The translations under genes were made by a program, and so were the position numbers. The notes under the pieces were generated by a model, which saw only the letters and a list, made by a program, of their open reading frames with translations, searched no databases and was not told the DNA's origin. A stretch of DNA of 64,000 nucleotides, taken from Reticulascus tulasneorum (Eukaryota; Ascomycota; Sordariomycetes; Glomerellales; Reticulascaceae). This document shows, in pieces, positions 1 to 11,605 of this stretch (position 1 is the stretch's first letter; each line of letters starts with the position of its first letter). The stretch is from assembly GCA_001557505.1 (NCBI GenBank), contig LSAX01000004.1:1302001-1366000 (forward strand), given 5' to 3'.

Positions 1-714
1 GCGCTTCTTGTAGATTTCTCCACCGGCGCGGAGATAGATGAAGAACGTGAGCAAGATTACAACCCTAGGAAGAATTAGCCCACCGCACCACAGGTAGTTC
101 TGCCGGCAGTTCCTTACCAGACGGGACCATAAAAGGTCGCAATGCGCCAGATATCCCACTCCGGTGTGACCCAGCACCACAAAGTTGCATTGCCATAGAC
201 TCGTTGGCCCTTCCCGTTCGTGATAAAGATGTATGTGAAAGCCGGGATAAACGGGATGCCATAACAGCAGAGAAGATATGGGATCTCCATCCTGCGTAGT
301 TGCTCGGCGTCAAACTTGAAATAAAAGGTGAGATACACATTGATAGCCATGGCCAGAGTCCAGAAAGCATCAGCAGGCAGAAACCTAGGGGATGGGTTAG
401 CAAATCCTAACCACGCGAGTCGACGACTTGACAAACATTTGGATCAAAAACGCTTGGAACTGGCATCCAACTGAGTTAGGCATCATGATGTATGACCTTG
501 CCATCAACGTGCCGACATTGGTCATCATGTTGCCGAAAGAAGCGTAAAACACTAGACGGTTGATGGGCTTGTGAAAGGCCTTGGAGCAGCAAAAGGTGAC
601 GATGATGAAGATACATCCTAACAAAGAAAACACGGAACACGCTCGCTCGATAATGCTCAAGGCATCAAGCTGTCCTTGGGCCAGATGATCGCTGGCGGGG
701 TCCTTTGGTGCCAT
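1..714 (-). CDS. cAMP-receptor-like G-protein-coupled receptor, 5' part (3' end beyond window)
   Basis: Seven-helix receptor of the Dictyostelium cAR-like / fungal Gpr class, expected in the plasma membrane and coupled to a heterotrimeric G protein. Three exons are visible: 714-437, 384-118 and 64 to the window edge, giving 203 residues. Introns of 52 and 53 nt have GTTTGT/GTAAGG donors, GCTAAC/GCTAAT branch sites and TAG acceptors, and phases close exactly. About five membrane segments can be read: residues near 20-43, 50-72, 85-114, 123-143 and a last one crossing the second intron. Exon 1 joins exon 2 inside the motif QMFLPADAFW, which belongs to this family's third helix. A Cys before helix 3 (VGCQFQ) and a Cys in the following loop (LWCWV) could form the usual disulfide. 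The start at 714 was chosen because the 23 residues before it in the same frame look unrelated. The ligand cannot be inferred. The cytoplasmic tail lies outside the window. Confidence 0.9.
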
Positions 715-3700
715 ATTGGTGACCGTAGTGGTGGGTTGGTGGAAAATGCGGATGTTCACTGCTGAGTAGACCGAGTGTGACAAAGTAGAGCCTTGCTGGC
801 GTCGTGGATGAGAATACGTCGAGCGTGTGGCTCCTCGTCGTCCTGGCGTCTTCGATGGAGGAGGGAGGGGATGATATATGTCCCTTCTAGATTGGTGCCG
901 GGATCAAAGCAATCTACCGTCGTGTTGATTAAGACGGCAAGCAAGACGAAGTATGGTGGTCGCCGTCACAGCTTAGTAGTCATTGATCCTAACCAAACAA
1001 TGGGTGGTCTTGTTTCGTGAGGAGGAATAATGGATGGGGGGTATCGGTCATTCAAGTACTGCTTTGAACAGATCGATGGACGGACGTAAAGGGCAAGAGA
1101 TCCGGGGTGATCAAATCCAGCATGGTCCAGCAGATGGGCGGTGGTGAAAGAATGAAGGTTCAAGTTGCCTCTCGTTGGTCTGCGAGCGAAGAAGATGTCA
1201 TGCAGCTCCTGACTGGGATAAGATGCAAGAGAACATAGCCGGGGAGCGCTGGGGATAACTATGTGTTGCGCGCAGATACCTCTCTTGGGAGAAAAGGGTC
1301 AAAATGGTTAGAGAGAGACGGCAACGGTGAAGACGAGAGAAGGCGACTTGAACCGTGAATGCCATAAGACGGCAAAATGCAAGGCAGGAGTGGGAGAACA
1401 GCCTACGGGACCCACGACTGTCCGCCATGAGCAGGGGGAGTACATGGGAGGATTGGCCAGGGTCAAGTGCGTGAGAGCAAGGTTCCATGTTCATAAGAGA
1501 GGGTGTAAGAGGGTGTACCAAACTGTCAGGCATGGGGAGTGGGGACCAGGAGGAGGGGGTGTGTGTGTGATGAAGATGAAATTGGAGAGCCCCGGAGTAT
1601 GCTGAAGAATCCAAGTCCGTGCTCGCCCTTGGGGTGTGTCACCGCTCTGCGTGTTGATCGTGTGAGTTGGGTGAGGTACATGCGAGGTTGTCACTTTGGA
1701 CCGAAGGGGGGCCTGTGGATACTAGGACCCGGCCATCACGGCTTGGCGCGGGGTTGGATGAACCTGGGGCAGTTCAATCCAAGTATCGTTAGCGTACTCC
1801 TCGACTTGGTAGCGTTGATGGCCAACAGGGGGCTCCCATGCTACTTACCTACATACTCATCCAGAGGCCACGCTTCGTACTTCGTGGTGGTTGTCCCGGA
1901 GCAGGTCAGTAGGGCACTGGCGTGGTATGTACGTCGTCGCAACACTAGATAGAGAAAGGACTCCGCTGGAGGAAGACTCTGACACCGAAAAGTATCTGCT
2001 ACCATTGGAAAACAGCCGGAGGGGTTCGTGCGTACGGGCTCCAGTGTCCAGTCCACACGTTCTGCGAACCCCGGACAACCCACCTACGCCGAGCTATTAC
2101 TTCGTATGGAGGAGGGGCGTAGGGCTCATCTCGCTTGGTAATGGACTAAAACACTTTCAACCTCGACATTTTTGTTCTGAAGCGCTTGGCGAACAGTTCC
2201 TGGGAGGCATTTGATGAGAGGTCATATAACGTGGAAGCTCGCACTATGCACTTGCTGCTGTACTGTTGAGGTACCAGGTAACCTCCCGTGCCTCCCACCT
2301 ACCTTCACCTCCCAGCTGCCACGCTTTCAAAGTCTAGGGGCGCTGGACATGAAACCCTTGCCACCACATGTCAGCAAGGGGCATACACCGCTGTATGTTC
2401 CCGGGGTCAATTAGGGTTCAGTTGCCTGCAAACTATGTACTACGTTAGAATCGCTTGAAGCTCGATTATTACTGCTTTCCGAGAAGACTTCATCGTGCAA
2501 CCTTGAGGAAGAGGCGGCCCTACTGAAGCGTTCGTCTGGCATTGTGAGGTGGCGGCCAAGGGGCTAGTATGGATCGTGACAATCTCGGCGAGAGCCAGCC
2601 TGTCCTGGCCCTCCCTGTTCTTGGCCAGATCCAATGTTGGACACGGCAGGATGAGAGGCACCCAGAAAGTCGGGCAGCTGCTAGAAATGGCAATCTTGTA
2701 TTCCCTTCAGGACACGCTTGTGTAAACCTTTCAGTCACTGCCTTTCCGCTTGGTAGCACCGCGCGCGACCTACAGCGGAACAGTTACTAGACAGCACGCA
2801 GACTGCCGCGTCCATGAGGGAAATCTGAATCTGGAAAGTCCCCTGTCCACCGGCTACAGCTCCGACAGATCGGGCCAACCCGCCGCCACCCAGTCGCTGA
2901 TGTTTTTTTTTTGTGCTGTTTTGCGCAACTCCCAGCAAGCAAATGTGCCATGGGCAATGTCCGCATGGCTAGATCTCCGAAATCCCTCGTTGATCCCCTC
3001 AATCATGATCAGAGGAGAGGCAATGCCGCTTTGTCGTACCACGTGGAAAACGCCACAATCTTATTGTTTCATGGTGGCAGTGTTAGCGCATGAACTATCT
3101 TTGATGACAGGCAGCCAGGACTTGTATTGGTTGGCTCTCCCTGTGACGCACGTTTGCAATGCAGAAAACGCCCTTATTACAGGGCAAGTTCCTTGATGCG
3201 ATAACTGCTAGCGGTCCAGGGCCCCCTAACCGAGCCCGATGTTATGTAGGGATGGTTGAAAGCGTGGGAAAATCATCCATGAGAACCTCCTCCCAACTAT
3301 CAGTGGGCTGGGCAAGGCAGCCAAAGATGGCTTGAGCGCTCGAAATGATGCGAGCTCTTTAACTAAGCAGTCAACACGACAGATTTGTTCCCGGGATAAA
3401 GACCACCATTCCGCTCTGATTGGAATCATGCCTGCTCCAAGTGAGGGGAAGCACTGGTCAAGCTGCATCGTGGCGTTGGTCTCCAGCCATTCAAACAGCT
3501 GAAGCCAAGAGATGTGATTGACTGATGAGGGAGTGTCGTTGGATGTGGAGCCTTAAGGATTAAGTTAAGTTGGTGGACGGAGTGTGTCCCAGCGGGGAGG
3601 AGACGATGAATTTGGTAAGCCTCGCCCTCTCAAGCTGCACCTTCCCAACCCAGAGCCAGCGGGGGAGCAAAGCATTCCGCTATTTCTAACGCGGTTGACG

Positions 3701-6700
3701 CCACAAAAACGCCGCCTCCGTCTCCTACGACCGTAAGAGCAAAAACGAAAGAGGTGGTCTAGACTCCCGCCTCCCTCGTTGCACCCGTCGTGAGCTTTCC
3801 AGCCAGAGAAGGGGAACTTACGGTTTGCGGCGTCTTTAGGCAGACCCCTCTTAACCTCCTAGACTTCGAGGGGAGTCGCGCCACGCCACAGAGCTCAGAG
3901 CTTTTGCTGCACATCATGACTCTCTGTCGGCTGCACCATCACTATGCAGTCTAGGGACGGAGCCGCGCTGACCTGCTACGTAGTACTCCGTCCCCTGGCC
4001 CTGGGACTCACATGCCCACAGGTTCGCATCAATAGACGATGCTACGGTGACGAAGCTTCAGTATCCTATCTTACAAACCTCGGTTTCACCTTCTCGACAC
4101 TCACACCTCATGCTGAAGAACGGCCCTAGGCTTGCCCCGCTATTCTCTCCTCGAAATGACCCTTTAGTGAGCATCTCTCGCCCTCTCTCTCCGCATTCTT
4201 CGTCGGCCGCTAACTTAACCCCCGGACTATAGCGGGGCTGGCGCGCAAAAAAACAATGGGTAAACCGGCCAGCCGAGCTCTGGGGAGGTGGATGAGGGGG
4301 GGGCACATGGCGAACTACTAGGGCTTGGCTGCGTCAGTAGAGCGGTCACATCAGGTACGAGCTGGCCGCTTGGCGACTACTCAATTGCAAACGTTGCAGA
4401 CACAACAACCCACTGCCAGCCAGCCAGCCAGCCTAGCAACAGAGGTCGAAATCGTTTCAACTTTCCGCAGTTCCCTGCCGGTGTCGTCGTTCATTCCCTC
4501 CTTTGACACCCCGTGGACCTTTCAGGGGGTATCCGTCCTGGCCCACATGTTACAAGGGACCGATGTCGATCTGCAGGCTGTCAGTCTGGTCTGTGTCTGT
4601 GCGCTGCCAGATAGGATTTTTGGAGGTCGGTCAATTCCTGGTAAACGACGACGCCTCTGGTCCCTTCAGGATCAGGTAGGGGTATCGTCATCCCATCGAT
4701 TCCGGACTACCTACCTGGAGCATGTCTGTCTGCTTGGGCTATGTGACCAAGAGACAGGCACCGACTCTGTCATCTCAGCGCCCGTCATAGAACGCCACCG
4801 ATCTTAACCGCGGGATTTTTTATCGGCCAATATTCCTCCCATCACCTCATCCCAAACCCATCGCTTTATCCATCATTTGGTCGGCACGCCCTGCAATCAA
4901 TGAGCAAGGGCACGGATGGCGGCAGATATCTGAATCCGGTCAGAGATGTCCAAATCCAGACGACAGGTGCTGCGATATCTGCCGTCCCTCCCGTGTCATT
5001 GTCAAGTTGCACCTGCAGCTTGCCTAGCCGCACTTCGGGCACACTGCTCGCCGCTCAACCGCATCATTTCTGCAGCGCGATCCGACCCCCGATAATATGG
5101 GCAAGGCCAACAGGAATCATCTGGCAATGGGCGTCAAGAGTCGGCACTCCTGACAGGGCAATTGCTCTGTGATTTGGTGCAATGCGCCAATCACACGGTC
5201 AACACCCAATCCTTCGCAACTCTCTCCAGGTGTGGGCGATTGTACGGTCTGTGCGTTGTCGTTGGCATCATGCTGGACAGATGGTCTGTTGCCTTCAAAC
5301 TGGTTTGTGTCTTCTGCCAGACGCCCAGGCCCGGGCTTGAATATGTTTCCCCATGTTCATAACATGCCATGATAAGTTATTTTGCCCCAGGAACTTCTTT
5401 GGTTTGGGTTGTCAATCCTATTCTCAACCATGGGATGTGAGTATCGCCCAGCCGATCTCTTGCGCTGACGAGAGACAAAGATGCATACCGAAATAAGTAA
5501 ATCCCTTTAGTTATCGATCTTCATGGGGAACTCATCAAATATCGTGTGCTGTTTTCGGTCTTCTGTGCCCAATCTCGGTGTTTTTGTAATGTAATAATGT
5601 TCCATAGATCCAATGGATTCGTGTCATTATCGATTCTCTAGTGTACCCGAGTGTCATCCAAGACATCTTTGGCTGTCCGTCCTGGTCGACACTACGAAGC
5701 CAGAAACTCGTACGGGGATCGTTTCGCGCCATGCTATGTACAAGTCGCCGCTTCGAAGTGCATGAACTACAAGCTAATAATGGCCAGGTGTGACGGATAT
5801 CAAAACTGTCGAGGGAGGGGGATGGAATTTTGCCCCACTTCCCTTCTGCTTGACCCATCTCACCGGAAATGAACCAAGGCTGAAGAGCGAAATGTTCGAC
5901 GCTTGTAGTCCAGATGTAGTACTAGTAGATTAATCAGTAGAAATACTACGTTGTAACCAGCTGGGTGCTAGGCCAGGCACCCAAATCAAGTTACCTGGGT
6001 CGAGGAGGTTGGAGATGCGAGATGCCGAGATGAATCGCATTGAAAGCGACCTCAACGCTGGAACGCGCCAGGCCATATGTAGATCTTCCCATCTCCTGTC
6101 AGTTGGAACACCCCACTTCCAGGGTATGTTCTTGATGTAAGCGAGACTCCTCCATCGCCACGACGTCGTAAACCATGTAGCATAGTCCTTGGTAACTGGA
6201 GCTGAAGGGCTGGTCCGCCGCGGTAAGCATTCCGTCTGCTTTCAAATTCCCTTGCAAAAGACCTCAGCTGCCAAGATACCAGGAAGTGCAGGGCCTTGAC
6301 AGTGGCATTATGCTTGCATTTTTTTGGGGCATCTGACAAACACAAACAGCGTCTCAACCGTGGTGTCAATTGCGATGCCATGATTCGACGCTAGCAGTTT
6401 GTTGGAAGCTCCTCGCTTTCACACTGCTACTATGTAGCTCCACGGCGTCTACAGCGCGGACCGGGCGGAGCATTGACCTCACATCTGCACGTCTTCTGCA
6501 GTTCCCATAAAGTCGTCACGGCGTTGGGAGCCTTTTCTTCAGCGCACGAGCACAGCGCGAGGCTCAAAATTGCGCTCATTACCACCTCAAGTACGTCCGT
6601 ACAGTCGACCGATGCCCAGATGTGGCTACCACTGCCGGGCAACAACATGCAGGGCCAGAATCACTTGTTCGGATACCCCGGTAAGCCAAGTCTCCCTGCG

Positions 6701-6730
6701 ACGCGGTACATATAAACGACAGATCCACAA
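715..6730. other. Gene-poor interval upstream of the GPCR
   Basis: About 6 kb with no ORF that I can support as a gene. Reading frames here are short, overlap on both strands and show no family motif or consistent splice signals. It presumably holds the GPCR promoter and untranslated leader at its left end. A run of T lies near 2902-2911. No tRNA, 5S rRNA or mobile-element signature was recognised. Confidence 0.5.
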
Positions 6731-6991
6731 CTACCCTTGGCGTCGCGAGGGAGTTGCCATTTCTGACCAAGGTCCCAAATGTTTCATTGCATCAGCAAGC
6801 TTTGTCCAAGAACCAGCGGTCCAAGCGTATACATTTGCACGGTCAGGAAGCCACATTTCGAGGAACATGTGGGAGACTCGTTCAGGGTCCAGGTAATCCG
6901 GTATCTGTGATATCTCCCAAAGATTGGCGTCGTGCGAATGGGATGCCTGCCGTTCTCTCAAGACGATGCTGCCCAGGATCTGCGGGCGCAT
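6731..6991 (-). pseudogene. Coding-like fragment, unrecognised
   Basis: An 86-codon open stretch whose composition reads like a folded protein: acidic, aromatic and proline residues well mixed, with segments such as IPDYLDPERVSHMFLEMW. I recognise no family. It lies on the same strand as, and downstream of, the broken coding segments at 7424-8350, so it may be the 3' remnant of the same locus or an exon of an unmodelled gene. The frame before it is not clearly coding and I could not join the two with canonical splice sites. Low confidence that it is real. Confidence 0.25.
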
Positions 6992-7423
6992 CTTTTTGTG
7001 TAGATACTACGTATTAGGGGTATATTTTTATAGGAGGATAAGTTACTGTGGCTGGCAAGGCCCCCTAGAACATGACCAGGAGCCCTAGAAACAACCCCCG
7101 GAGCTCCTCTGAAGCCCTGCCGATGTGCCCTGGAACTTGGCCCAAGCTCTAAGTATCTGTGGGGCCTACGGAATTGTGGGGCCAAAAAGACCTGACATGG
7201 TGTAAAAACTTTGGCCGGATACCGTAGTAGGTGGCCTGGCCATCGCCGAAACACGATCTATCATCTCTGCGATCGCAAATCAATGCATGTCACCTGGTTC
7301 GTAAAAATGGCCCAGAACGACCCTCGGACCACGATTACACAGACCGCCAACGGGATATTTCTTGGTGGAAGGATAGTTTGAAGGTTTGACAGCTTCTCCG
7401 AATGGCTTCGGAAGCGCCCCATG

Positions 7424-8350
7424 CTATCCACATCCCGAGATTTGTTCCGAAGTGGTGCAGGGAGCTGGCGAGTTAGTGCCAAAATGACAAGACACATTAC
7501 CTCGGCCTCGATTTCTATTCACAATACTGAGGGGCAGTCTTGTGGGTATCAGGTATAACCCCGGGCAGTAGCTATCAAGATGCTCGTCTAAGTGACTACT
7601 AGTACACATAAAGAGCCGACGAAATTGTCTAAGGATATCTGGTGGAATACCCATATGTGGGTAGACGTTGTGCACACCGCCCTTTGTTCCTGCGTAAAGT
7701 GCTTTCCATTCGAGTTCTTGGTCAGAGAAGTATCTGATTTGCGCCCGACGATGAACTTGGTCAGACGCCGAAATACGCAATCGCAATGCTTCAAGAGGTA
7801 ACCCTTCGTAGTTGTTCGAAAGCATTCTCTATGTTCCATAAGTCGAACTTAGGGTTGAAGTCTTTCCATGTCTCATACTTTTTCTGATACGTTTGTCTAG
7901 TTGAAGCAGATATCATCAGAAGTCTCGATGCAGCTTGGGATAAAGACTACCCTTAAGGATCTCACAACAATATAGAGTCAGTGTAGACTGTGAGAATCCC
8001 AGCAAATGCTAGAAATGGCAAGATAATGTCGTCCGCGAAGGTCAGAAGCTGGTGATGTAGCTTGAAAACTCTTTGTGTGTGTTGTCTTTGTTGTCAAACC
8101 TAGGACTTAGCTTGTACATAAACGCAATGTCTTGTTGAATTATATCCAAAGCATCTAAGAAGTATCCGTATATGGAGATCCTGTCTCGCCCTTTGTGTCG
8201 GTCTAACACCGTCTGATTTTGAGTCTCCATTGTCGGAGCTACCCGCCCATCCGTAGAGTTCTCGATGGCGTCCGCCTTTGTTTGTTTCTGTCCATCGAAC
8301 CTGCCAGTAGCGAGAGGTCTTCGCGGCACGAAAACTTCCCACCAACACAA
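7424..8350 (-). pseudogene. Fragmented protein-coding remnant, unrecognised family
   Basis: Several adjacent stretches read like protein but lie in different frames. From 5' to 3' on the minus strand: about 8230-8042, containing the segment GYFLDALDIIQQDIAFMYKL; about 8045-7970, starting FADDIILPFLAF; about 7928-7800, containing YETWKDFNPKFDLWNIENAF; and 7825-7540, containing GLPLEALRLRI and DQELEWKALY. Between the first two, and between the last two, no GT...AG intron fits, so the shifts look like small insertions or deletions. A possible intron ending TAG near 7948 could join the middle pair. The pattern suggests a recently decayed gene, or a real gene with assembly errors. No domain was recognised, and conserved function cannot be claimed. 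Confidence 0.35.
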
Positions 8351-8543
8351 GTATAGAGACTCAGATCAGGAATCGCCAATTTGGAGTACAAGATGGCTCG
8401 TCACGTTCCCTCTTCCATAGGCTGGCTGCATCGATCATCTGAGATCTCGTCGAGCTTGCAACTGCTTTCTCAAACGACAACCATCTCGGGCTTGAAACTT
8501 GGCGATACTGCTGCTCAACTTTCCATCACGAATATAAGCGAGC

Positions 8544-9191
8544 ATGCCCAGAAATAAGGCGAAAAGAAATGTCCAGCAAGGGGGTACTCACCTCCAAGTA
8601 AGATCTGCCATAGAGCAGAACCCATCTACAAGAAGCAGTACTAGCAGACGCTGGAATGAACGCCAGAGCAATCATACGCGTGCTCGCAGCACACCCCAGA
8701 ACAAGCGTCCTCAGCCAAGGTCAAGACAGCGTTCGGCCAGCGAAGCTAGGGCAGTCGACACAGACGGCGACTACAACATGGCGCCAGCACGAAGAGGCTC
8801 TCCAGCCTGGAACGGACAGCGTCCGCGAGCCTCGCTAGGTAAAGCACTGCTGACTCAACACGCCTGGAAACCCAGCTGCCACCATTGTGAAAAAACAACG
8901 GCAAAGAACATCACCTTTCGCCGGACGCTCCTGTCTCTCCTCGAACGCCAGCGCTCCGTAGTCGAGAAATGGGCGGATACCGTTGGCGCCAGCGAGCTTC
9001 CCGAGCCTATGGATTGGCAGCCCGAGGTGATTGTACCCGTGCACATTGTGCGCAGCTGGGTTGAGTGCGAGAGCTACCCTCCTGAGAAGATTGCAGGGAA
9101 TGAACCGATCCTGGGGACACGGGAGCGAGGGATTGTCAGAAAGGCTGCGGGAGGGATCGCAGGCGCAGAGTATGCTTGCTCCATCTCCTAA
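8544..9191 (+). CDS. Orphan ORF, hypothetical protein (215 aa)
   Basis: Single-exon ORF of 215 codons, the longest in this gene-poor end of the window. The first ~90 residues are basic and rich in Ser, Arg and Gln, so probably disordered. The second half is better mixed, with a lone CHHC Cys/His group near residue 112, a Leu/Arg-rich stretch (TLLSLLERQRSVVEKW) and a Pro/Glu/Trp-containing segment after it. One Cys-x-x-Cys pair is not enough to call a zinc finger. I recognise no family. A gene is favoured by length and amino-acid mixture. Against it, there are no neighbours with related function, no introns and no signal peptide. It could be a lineage-restricted gene or chance. Confidence 0.4.
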   Translation: MPRNKAKRNVQQGGTHLQVRSAIEQNPSTRSSTSRRWNERQSNHTRARSTPQNKRPQPRSRQRSASEARAVDTDGDYNMAPARRGSPAWNGQRPRASLGKALLTQHAWKPSCHHCEKTTAKNITFRRTLLSLLERQRSVVEKWADTVGASELPEPMDWQPEVIVPVHIVRSWVECESYPPEKIAGNEPILGTRERGIVRKAAGGIAGAEYACSIS

Positions 9192-9780
9192 GTGTTGGAG
9201 ACGTCTTGTGGATGGTACCGTTGTTCTGTGTGAAGGATCTCTTGAACATATTGAGCTGGATGTCGAATGCTAGGGAAGTCATGGGGTTGGAGTTGCGGTT
9301 GAAAGGGCACGGATATCTCTAGGATCTCGTTACGAACAGGCGAAAGTTGTTAGAAGTAGATATCTTCCCCTCCCAGGTTTCCTCATCTACATACCGGGTC
9401 CAAGACTCGTAGGTGCATACCTCATCGTGTGTATTGTAGTCCATGTGTCGCACGATGGGCAGCCAAGATAACTGGGCGAGTATATCTTAGGAGCATCCAT
9501 GCACTCCTGATGTGTCAGACAGTTCGCAGGACTTTCACCACCACGGCGCTCGATATGAGTGGTTCCACATTTGAATGTCGAGAAAGAATGCAGCGGTTTC
9601 TGAGGTTTCATAAAATTTTATTCCACATGCAAAAGTCTGAGCTAGAACCATTCCTATTCCTAACGCCTGTCCAGATGAAAACCCGCCAGCCGTATCCGAG
9701 CGAAGAAGAAAGCTAAGTGAACACCATGGGAATCTCGCGAGACATGTACAGATCAAACAGCTCGTGTCGTATTGGTTCCC
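9192..9780. other. Spacer between the orphan ORF and the fibrillarin 3' end
   Basis: About 590 bp with no supported gene. It should contain the fibrillarin 3' untranslated region, but no AATAAA is visible on the minus strand just past the stop. A 73-codon minus-strand frame at 9535-9756 has some protein-like character but no start context or motif, so it is not called. Confidence 0.4.
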
Positions 9781-10977
9781 TTACTTCGCATAACGTATAT
9801 ACTCTGCTGCGACAAGGCAATGGTCTCGCTCGAACGGTTCTAAGGTGAAGACAGTTAGCTCATGTGATCTGAAGTATCGACTGAGGATCTTACCTAGCGT
9901 CAGTTGTTCCTTTGGAGAGATTCGTTCTGCTCTCAGCTTCTCAACCTCCATGGCGAACACCTTGGCTGGCGGGGCAGTGCTGTCGATACAGTTGGCCTTG
10001 ATGGAAATGAGAATTCCTCCGCCAACTTTCAGGAAGTGATGGGCGTTCATAGCGACAATTCTAGCCTGATCTGGCTGAGCGACATCGGCGAAGATGGCAT
10101 CCACCATCGGCATGATCATGCGGTACTTGAGCGGTTGACGGGCGTCTTCCACTATTGGCACAACGTTGGTGCGTTTGCTGGCCATACCGATCAAGTCGCG
10201 ACCGGATCGGGGGGAGAATTCGACGGCGTAGACAAAGCCAGTGGGGCCAACAATGTCGGCAACGTGAGAAACAGAGGTACCAGATGCAGCGCCAAGGTAT
10301 AGGACCTTGGAGCCTGGACCGAAGTAGAGCTTCTCGAGACCACCGATGACTGCAGCAGCCAACTTACTCCGGAAGGGATTCCAGATTCGGTACTCGATCT
10401 TGGTGGATGTAGTGGTGCCGTCCTCGTTTTGAGTGCTTTCGTCGACGGAAATGCGCTTCTCGCCATAGACTGACTCGCCAGGGTTGATATTGCGGGTGCA
10501 GATTGCATCTTCCTTACCGCGGGAGACAAAGATGCCCTCATGACGGTGAGGTTCCTTGATATGATGTTAGCAAAGTGGCATGACGTGGACACGGGTTCGG
10601 ATATATCAACTTACTACAACGACACGCGCGCCACCTCTTTGTCCTGGCTTTCCACCACGGCCGCCCATAGGCTTGCCGACACCTCTGCCACCAAAGCCGC
10701 CTCGACCTCGATCACCACCTTCAAAGCATATAGTTAGCCACTAAATCAAGTCAAGTGTGCAGAGCCATTCTCAGTTCGTACCTCTCCCACCAAAGCCACC
10801 GCGGCCTCCTCCACGTCCACCACGGTCACCGAAGCCACCACGGTCACCGAAACCTCCGCGACCACCGCCACGGCCGCCAAATCCTCCTCGGCCACCACGA
10901 CCACCTCGGTCCCCTCGATCGCCTCCAAAGCCTCCACGACCACCGCCGCCGCGGCCTCTAGGTGTAAATGGAGCCAT
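9781..10977 (-). CDS. nop1: Fibrillarin / Nop1, box C/D snoRNP 2'-O-methyltransferase
   Basis: Catalytic subunit of the box C/D snoRNP, which methylates rRNA 2'-hydroxyls with S-adenosylmethionine in the nucleolus. Four exons: 10977-10782, 10718-10615, 10554-9894 and 9839-9781, giving 339 residues. Residues 1 to ~95 are a glycine-arginine-rich domain. The methyltransferase domain starts at residue 101 with [16 protein letters not shown]. It carries the SAM-binding [15 protein letters not shown] motif, the acidic strand [16 protein letters not shown], and the lysine strand ISIKANCID. The end, [14 protein letters not shown], is characteristic of the family. The last intron (9893-9840) is 54 nt with no stop, so reading through it would add 18 residues; homologs run straight from QLTL to EPFERDH, which supports splicing. 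It is divergent from the uL22 gene across 628 bp, fitting joint control of ribosome production. Confidence 0.98.
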
Positions 10978-11605
10978 TTTTTGAAAGTCTCTCTGCAACT
11001 ACGCTGAAATTGGGAATCTTTTGACTCCTGGTGTTGCAATTCGAATTGGGTGGAACTTGGATTGCTGCTCTTTTAGTGGCGGGCGAAGTTGCGGATGAAA
11101 TTTTTCGTCGACTTTTTTTCAGAGCTTCGAAAGGTAGAGAGCTCGGACCAAGAAGACCCCCTCTACTGTGGGGTCGTGCGGTGTGGTTGGAGGAAGCGGA
11201 TTTGAGTAAATCCGGCTGCCGGCCAAATTATTTTCACCGGTTAAATCTCGGGTTGGATATTGCAGGTCACGCCAATTCGGTGAATCATGGCTCAGACTAC
11301 ATCGATGTTCTCGATTTGAAAGGCATAGGCCAGGAAATAAAATCAAGGCAAATTTCCGATAAAGCCTATGGCAATCTGGGTACCTCAATTTCCTGTTCAA
11401 AAGCTCAGAAAGTCGTGATTTGGTTGTGTTGTTGAGCTGGGAAACATCATAGGGCACTCTAGCCCTAAGCAAGTACCCTGCAGTTTCCAGATCTGTAAGC
11501 GAACCAACCGCCTTCCGCCTAGGGTCTCAAAGTTGTGAATTTCTTGAACCTCACTTTGCAGTCCACTTCAGACGTCGAATACCATCACAACACCACACCG
11601 TCAAG
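10978..11605. promoter_or_regulatory. Shared divergent promoter of fibrillarin and uL22
   Basis: The 628 bp between the two start codons must hold both promoters. At 11461-11468 is AGCCCTAA, matching the telomere-repeat-like ARCCCTAA box bound by Tbf1-type Myb proteins, which is known from ribosomal protein promoters of Candida albicans and other fungi. It lies about 140 bp before the uL22 start. Pyrimidine- and CA-rich leader sequence precedes the uL22 ATG. Function is inferred from motif and position only. Confidence 0.6.

Noticed and set aside
2750..3196. 148-codon plus-strand ORF
   Set aside because: No domain, a homopolymer-encoded Phe run, and competing minus-strand frames.
10746..11039. 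Pro- and Gly-rich ORFs opposite the fibrillarin N-terminus
   Set aside because: They are shadows of the glycine-arginine-rich coding repeat in other frames.
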